Shown: one piece after another, positions 62,799 through 64,000 of the stretch
Layout: every line of letters starts with the position of its first letter
How positions within the stretch are numbered: the stretch's first letter is position 1
From: Peptoclostridium litorale DSM 5388
GTDB taxonomy: Bacteria > Bacillota > Clostridia > Peptostreptococcales > Peptostreptococcaceae
NCBI RefSeq assembly: GCF_900141635.1
Contig: NZ_FSRH01000005.1
Span: 149,505-213,504, forward strand
Length of the DNA: 64,000 bases
Reading direction: 5' to 3'
Position numbers and translations under genes: made by a program
Notes under the pieces: model-generated
What the model was told of the DNA's origin: nothing
Seen by the model: only the letters and a program-made list of their open reading frames with translations
The model's database searches: none

Positions 62799-62810
62799 GC
62801 AGGTTATTAT

Positions 62811-62836
62811 AAGGCGGCTCGTTAAGAGCTGCCTTA
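62811..62836 (+). terminator. Hairpin between nrdD and nrdG
   Basis: AAGGCGGCTC pairs with GAGCTGCCTT (one G-U pair). There is little T run, so read-through into nrdG is likely. Confidence 0.5.
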
Positions 62837-62917
62837 TTTGCCAATTATGTTATATACCAAGGACATGCAAGGCACAGACGTGGGGACGTTTCAGAAATTA
62901 CATTGGGAGGAAAAAAT

Positions 62918-63448
62918 ATGAAAATAAGACTGTCGGCTCCAGTTACAATAGACAGTATAGTTGATGGAGAAGGGGTTAGGGCCGTAATATGGACTCAAGG
63001 ATGCATACACAACTGCAGCGGATGCCATAACCCTCGAACACACAGCTTTGACGGAGGATATGACGAAGACGTAAGAAGCATAGTGGATACGCTTGAAAAA
63101 CTTAAAATACACAAGGGAATAACACTTTCAGGAGGAGACCCTTTTGAGCAGCCGCTACCACTTGTCTACATATGCAGGGAGGCGAAAAAACTGGGAATGG
63201 ATGTATGGGCGTATACGGGATATACATTTGAACAGCTGACTGACGAGGAGAATATAATGTACAGGGAATGGATTCAGCTTTTAAAAGAAGTGGACATTCT
63301 TGTGGATGGAAAGTTTGAACAGGAGAAAAAAGACCTTCTTCTCAGATTCAGAGGGTCAAGCAACCAAAGAATACTGGATGTCAAAAAATCGCTGGAGGCA
63401 AAAAAGCCCATAATACACGGCAATTATGTTGATGACAGATTTGAGTAA
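62918..63448 (+). CDS. nrdG: Anaerobic ribonucleotide reductase activating protein
   Basis: The 176-residue radical-SAM activase makes the glycyl radical on NrdD. The cluster cysteines are Cys29, Cys33 and Cys36 in QGCIHNCSGCHNP, followed by SGGDPFEQP for SAM binding. ATG 62918 follows TGGGAGG; an earlier frame from 62903 includes that site. Confidence 0.96.
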   Translation: MKIRLSAPVTIDSIVDGEGVRAVIWTQGCIHNCSGCHNPRTHSFDGGYDEDVRSIVDTLEKLKIHKGITLSGGDPFEQPLPLVYICREAKKLGMDVWAYTGYTFEQLTDEENIMYREWIQLLKEVDILVDGKFEQEKKDLLLRFRGSSNQRILDVKKSLEAKKPIIHGNYVDDRFE

Positions 63449-63528
63449 TGAAAAAGCCGCATTATAGCTGGCCAAAGGTCGGTAAAATAGCCATGTTGGA
63501 TTTTTATTATGAAAAGCCACAAAACATA
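63449..63528. other. Short gene-free stretch between nrdG and the rRNA promoters
   Basis: No gene is seen and I could not assign an nrdG terminator here. Confidence 0.3.
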
Positions 63529-63557
63529 TTGACAATAATCAGCGGGCCTGATAAAAT
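63529..63557 (+). promoter_or_regulatory. rRNA promoter P1
   Basis: TTGACA at 63529-63534 and TAAAAT at 63552-63557, spacer 17 bases, about 350 bases before 16S. Confidence 0.8.
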
Positions 63558-63723
63558 AGTCTTTGTCGTTGAGTGAGACGCATGGCTGGAAAGCCAGTAG
63601 CCAAAAGGAATTTAGCAGTATGTTGCAGCCAATCGAATTCCACTTGGAAATTCTCTTGGGCAACACTTGCATGAGACGTACAGTGCTTATTTCATAAACA
63701 GTGTTACGGCTTCAAAAAAGTTC

Positions 63724-63752
63724 TTGACTTGGACCTTGAGAGATGATAAGAT
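63724..63752 (+). promoter_or_regulatory. rRNA promoter P2
   Basis: TTGACT at 63724-63729 and TAAGAT at 63747-63752, spacer 17 bases, about 155 bases before 16S. Tandem promoters are usual for firmicute rRNA operons. Confidence 0.75.
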
Positions 63753-63778
63753 AAACGAGTCGCAAAAAGGCGGCGAAC

Positions 63779-63907
63779 ATTGAACCTTGAAAACTAAACA
63801 GCAAACCATAGACCGAATTTTTTCGGTCAAACCATGAAACAAACAGTCAGTGATAACTGTAATTTTACAGTTTGTCATGAGTCAAGAGGATAAGTCCTCA
63901 AGGATTT
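63779..63907 (+). other. 16S rRNA leader with hairpins
   Basis: The leader has CCTTGAAAACTAAACAGC near 63786 as in many clostridial rRNA leaders, a perfect dyad AACTGTAATTTTACAGTT at 63855-63872, and a GAGGA/TCCTC hairpin at 63886-63899, then AAGGATTTTTT just before the 16S start. These may serve processing and antitermination. Confidence 0.55.

Positions 63908-64000
<93 letters not shown>

Overview
The window is a gene-dense chromosomal segment of a low-to-mid-GC, spore-former-type Firmicute of class Clostridia. The grounds are WhiA, HPr with His15 and Ser46, Veg-IspE synteny, FtsH beside TilS, AgcS, NSS and DAACS amino-acid carriers, anaerobic ribonucleotide reductase, a HgdB/YjiM-type iron-sulfur protein, strong AGGAGG ribosome sites, heavy use of ATA and AGA/AGG codons, and frequent TTG starts. 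An amino-acid-fermenting Peptostreptococcaceae/Peptoclostridium-like organism would fit, but only the first ~90 bases of 16S rRNA are present, so the genus is inference.

Layout. 1-1.6 kb: end of a Nudix gene, whiA and HPr. 2.0-5.5 kb: two tandem AgcS alanine/glycine symporters, each with its own consensus promoter and a long leader holding CodY-like motifs. 5.6-12.2 kb: dnaE, then a pfkA-pyk glycolytic operon. 12.7-15.3 kb: an NSS-family amino-acid transporter with a 38-residue MetS-like subunit, and an unrecognised membrane protein. 15.4-24.6 kb: 23S rRNA uracil methyltransferase, beta-carbonic anhydrase, two chemoreceptors, Xaa-Pro aminopeptidase and ComFB. 25.0-33.5 kb: orphan double-cubane-type protein, SLH-domain exported protein, UspA, SEC-C protein, S1-domain protein, HIT protein, orphan sensor kinase, ferritin. 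33.8-39.9 kb: rubredoxin-reductase-like flavoprotein divergent from ferritin, a methyltransferase and pseudouridine synthase pair, a dicarboxylate/amino-acid symporter, UPF0489 and ThiF-like proteins.

40.1-48.9 kb: veg, ispE, a GntR regulator, ddl, murI, DUF1934, tilS, ftsH and a hot-dog thioesterase. 49.0-57.7 kb: a PAS-GGDEF-EAL protein overlapping birA, then a P1 peptidase, an ECF S component, coaX, dusB, greA and lysS. 57.9-63.4 kb: a small membrane protein, an aspartate aminotransferase divergent from a YdjM-type membrane protein, and nrdD/nrdG. The window ends in a tandem rRNA promoter region and the start of a 16S rRNA gene.

The content is mainly housekeeping plus amino-acid uptake and catabolism. 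I see no prophage, insertion sequence, CRISPR array, tRNA or defence island. The parts most worth attention are regulatory: CodY-like sites on transporter leaders; a terminator between the greA promoter and greA; back-to-back promoters sharing a -35 region; a dyad upstream of ferritin; a nested inverted repeat after pyk; and an operon that joins BirA, a P1-family (beta-aminopeptidase-like) enzyme, a putative vitamin transporter and pantothenate kinase. No clearly new multi-gene system was found.
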